A stretch of 64,000 nucleotides of DNA from NCBI RefSeq assembly GCF_010435915.1, contig NZ_JAAFZH010000006.1, forward strand, positions 248,001-312,000. The letters run 5' to 3'. The translations under genes were made by a program, and so were the position numbers. Shown one piece after another: positions 62,878-64,000 of this stretch. Source of the stretch: Spirosoma terrae. GTDB taxonomy: Bacteria > Bacteroidota > Bacteroidia > Cytophagales > Spirosomataceae. The notes under the pieces are model-generated. The model did not search any database. It was not told the DNA's origin and was given only the letters and a program-made list of their open reading frames with translations. Within the stretch, counting starts at the first letter, position 1, and each line of letters opens with the position of its first letter.

Positions 62878-64000
62878 TTAGAAAGTAACGTTGACGCCAA
62901 AATTGTAGGTTGCCGACAAAGGATATACGTTGGCATCGATACCCGCCTGCGTTGGTTTGTTTTCGTTAGCGCGCACTTCGGGAGAAAGTCCTTTGTACTT
63001 GAAGAAGTTAAAAGCGTTCTGCGCGTTGGCGTAAACCCGAAGTTTTTTAAGTTTCAGGCGCTGAGTCAACTCAGGAGCGAACGTATAGCCTAATTGCGCG
63101 TTTCTAACCCGGAAATAGCTTCCATCCTGAACGTAAAACGAGTTAGGCAGGTAGTTTTGGCCACCACCGATATTGACGGACGGGTACGTATTGGATGTTC
63201 CGGCTCCGTGCCAACGGTTATCATAAAAATCCTTCGTGAAGTTTTCATTACCGTAGCGCCAGCCCAGGTTGGCGTTATAAATATCCACTTTAGCGACGCC
63301 CTGAAAATCCAGCGTTAAGTCAAAGTTTTTAACCGTCAGATTCGTGTTGATCCCATACGTCCATTTGGGGTTTGGGTTACCAATCACCTGCCGGTCCAAT
63401 CCAGTAATGGCGCCGTCTGGCGTTCCGTTCGTGCCGCTAATATCTCGGTATTTGAAATCGCCCGGTTTCGCATTTGGCTGAGCCGACGCTTTTACCTCAT
63501 CTTCGGTCTGGAAAATACCGTCAACAATGTAGCCATAGAACGAACCGATTGGATCGCCCACCTGGGTGCGGGTTGCTTGTGCACCACCCGTCAGACCAAC
63601 CCCACCATCATAGATTGGGTTAGCCCCCGACGACACGGCAAGCACTACGTTATTGTTCAGACCAGCATTGGCACCGATGCTATACGAAACATCTTTGCTG
63701 ATGGTGTTCCGCCAGTTTAAGGCAACTTCCAATCCTCTGTTCCGGAATGTAGCCTGGTTGCCAATAATCCGGCTCGACGACGTACCAATTGAGCTAAGTA
63801 CTGGAATATCAAAGATTGCCTGTTGCGTTTCTTTGATATAGTAATCCAGTTCAACCGTCAGTCTCGATTTCAGCAGGGCGGCTTCCAGACCAATGTCGGT
63901 TCCGACACCACGTTCCCAGTACGTAACCGGCGGAATAATTGAGTTGATGCTCGCTCCGGTGTATAGTTGTCCGCCGAAGAAAGCCGCCAGGTCACCTCCG
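62878..64000 (-). CDS. SusC/RagA TonB-linked transporter (5' end outside window)
   Basis: The frame is open from the window edge to the stop at 62878; it passes the internal TTG at 63732. The visible 374 residues are the C-terminal barrel: 'SIIPPVTYWERGVGTDIGLE' (core TYWERGVGTDIGLE), 'YYIKETQQAIFD', 'GSFYGYIVDGIFQTEDEV' and the final aromatic strand 'YPLSATYNFGVNVTF'. The plug domain is outside the window. It imports the ligand captured by SusD. Confidence 0.95.
   Translation of the reverse strand, partial: GGDLAAFFGGQLYTGASINSIIPPVTYWERGVGTDIGLEAALLKSRLTVELDYYIKETQQAIFDIPVLSSIGTSSSRIIGNQATFRNRGLEVALNWRNTISKDVSYSIGANAGLNNNVVLAVSSGANPIYDGGVGLTGGAQATRTQVGDPIGSFYGYIVDGIFQTEDEVKASAQPNAKPGDFKYRDISGTNGTPDGAITGLDRQVIGNPNPKWTYGINTNLTVKNFDLTLDFQGVAKVDIYNANLGWRYGNENFTKDFYDNRWHGAGTSNTYPSVNIGGGQNYLPNSFYVQDGSYFRVRNAQLGYTFAPELTQRLKLKKLRVYANAQNAFNFFKYKGLSPEVRANENKPTQAGIDANVYPLSATYNFGVNVTF

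Overview
The window reads as a stretch of Bacteroidota chromosome, most likely Cytophagales of the Spirosoma type. The evidence is the gene content: a SusC/SusD pair, two proteins with type IX secretion (T9SS) C-terminal sorting domains, a GLPGLI-family protein beside a TonB-linked barrel, a hybrid two-component regulator (HTCS), a DUF1501/DUF1800 pair and DUF4403. Where promoters can be seen they are of the TTTG / TAnnTTTG kind. I see no rRNA, tRNA, CRISPR array, transposase or prophage. The 5-mer ACGTA/TACGT is strikingly frequent almost everywhere except in the first gene.

Layout. 0-2.8 kb: 3' part of a repetitive T9SS-exported surface protein. 2.9-6.8 kb: a four-gene operon (FMN-binding protein, LysE exporter, cupin, OsmC) divergent from a MocR regulator, with nested inverted repeats between. 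6.8-8.7 kb: alkylation-repair operon with a split Ada. 8.9-16.8 kb: small YtxH-type stress proteins, KatG, a YhhN protein, unknown membrane proteins and an AraC regulator. 16.8-25.3 kb: M1 aminopeptidase, a secreted GATase-like protein, BI-1, a zinc metallopeptidase, an Old Yellow Enzyme and a MetX-like hydrolase. 25.4-28.2 kb: T9SS-sorted SGNH esterase. 28.4-30.2 kb: fluoride module (riboswitch, CLC-F antiporter, DUF190). 30.4-36.3 kb: TonB barrel plus GLPGLI, divergent from a histidine kinase/response regulator pair. 36.3-37.7 kb: non-coding stretch with four terminator-like hairpins. 37.7-42.6 kb: HTCS and ECF sigma factor. 42.7-46.3 kb: DUF1501/DUF1800 and a small secreted protein. 46.4-53.2 kb: cysteine synthase-like enzyme and a CzcCBA heavy-metal efflux operon. 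53.2-60.1 kb: DUF1080, MtfA, DUF4403, DUF3820, secreted DinB and M14 peptidase. 60.4-64 kb: LamG lipoprotein, SusD and a SusC cut by the window end.

How it fits together. Much of the window handles stress: peroxide (KatG, OsmC), alkylated DNA (Ada parts), fluoride, heavy metals, and quality-control proteases. The rest serves the envelope: T9SS cargo, TonB/Sus uptake and their sensors. The best-supported unusual element is the fluoride module. A consensus promoter (30194-30224) precedes an aptamer (30126-30183) whose pseudoknot and helices I could pair by hand. The aptamer is followed by an alternative hairpin over the translation start of a CLC with fluoride-antiporter signatures. The apparent longest reading frame of that CLC starts inside the aptamer and is wrong.

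All functions are read from protein motifs and context; no searches were run.
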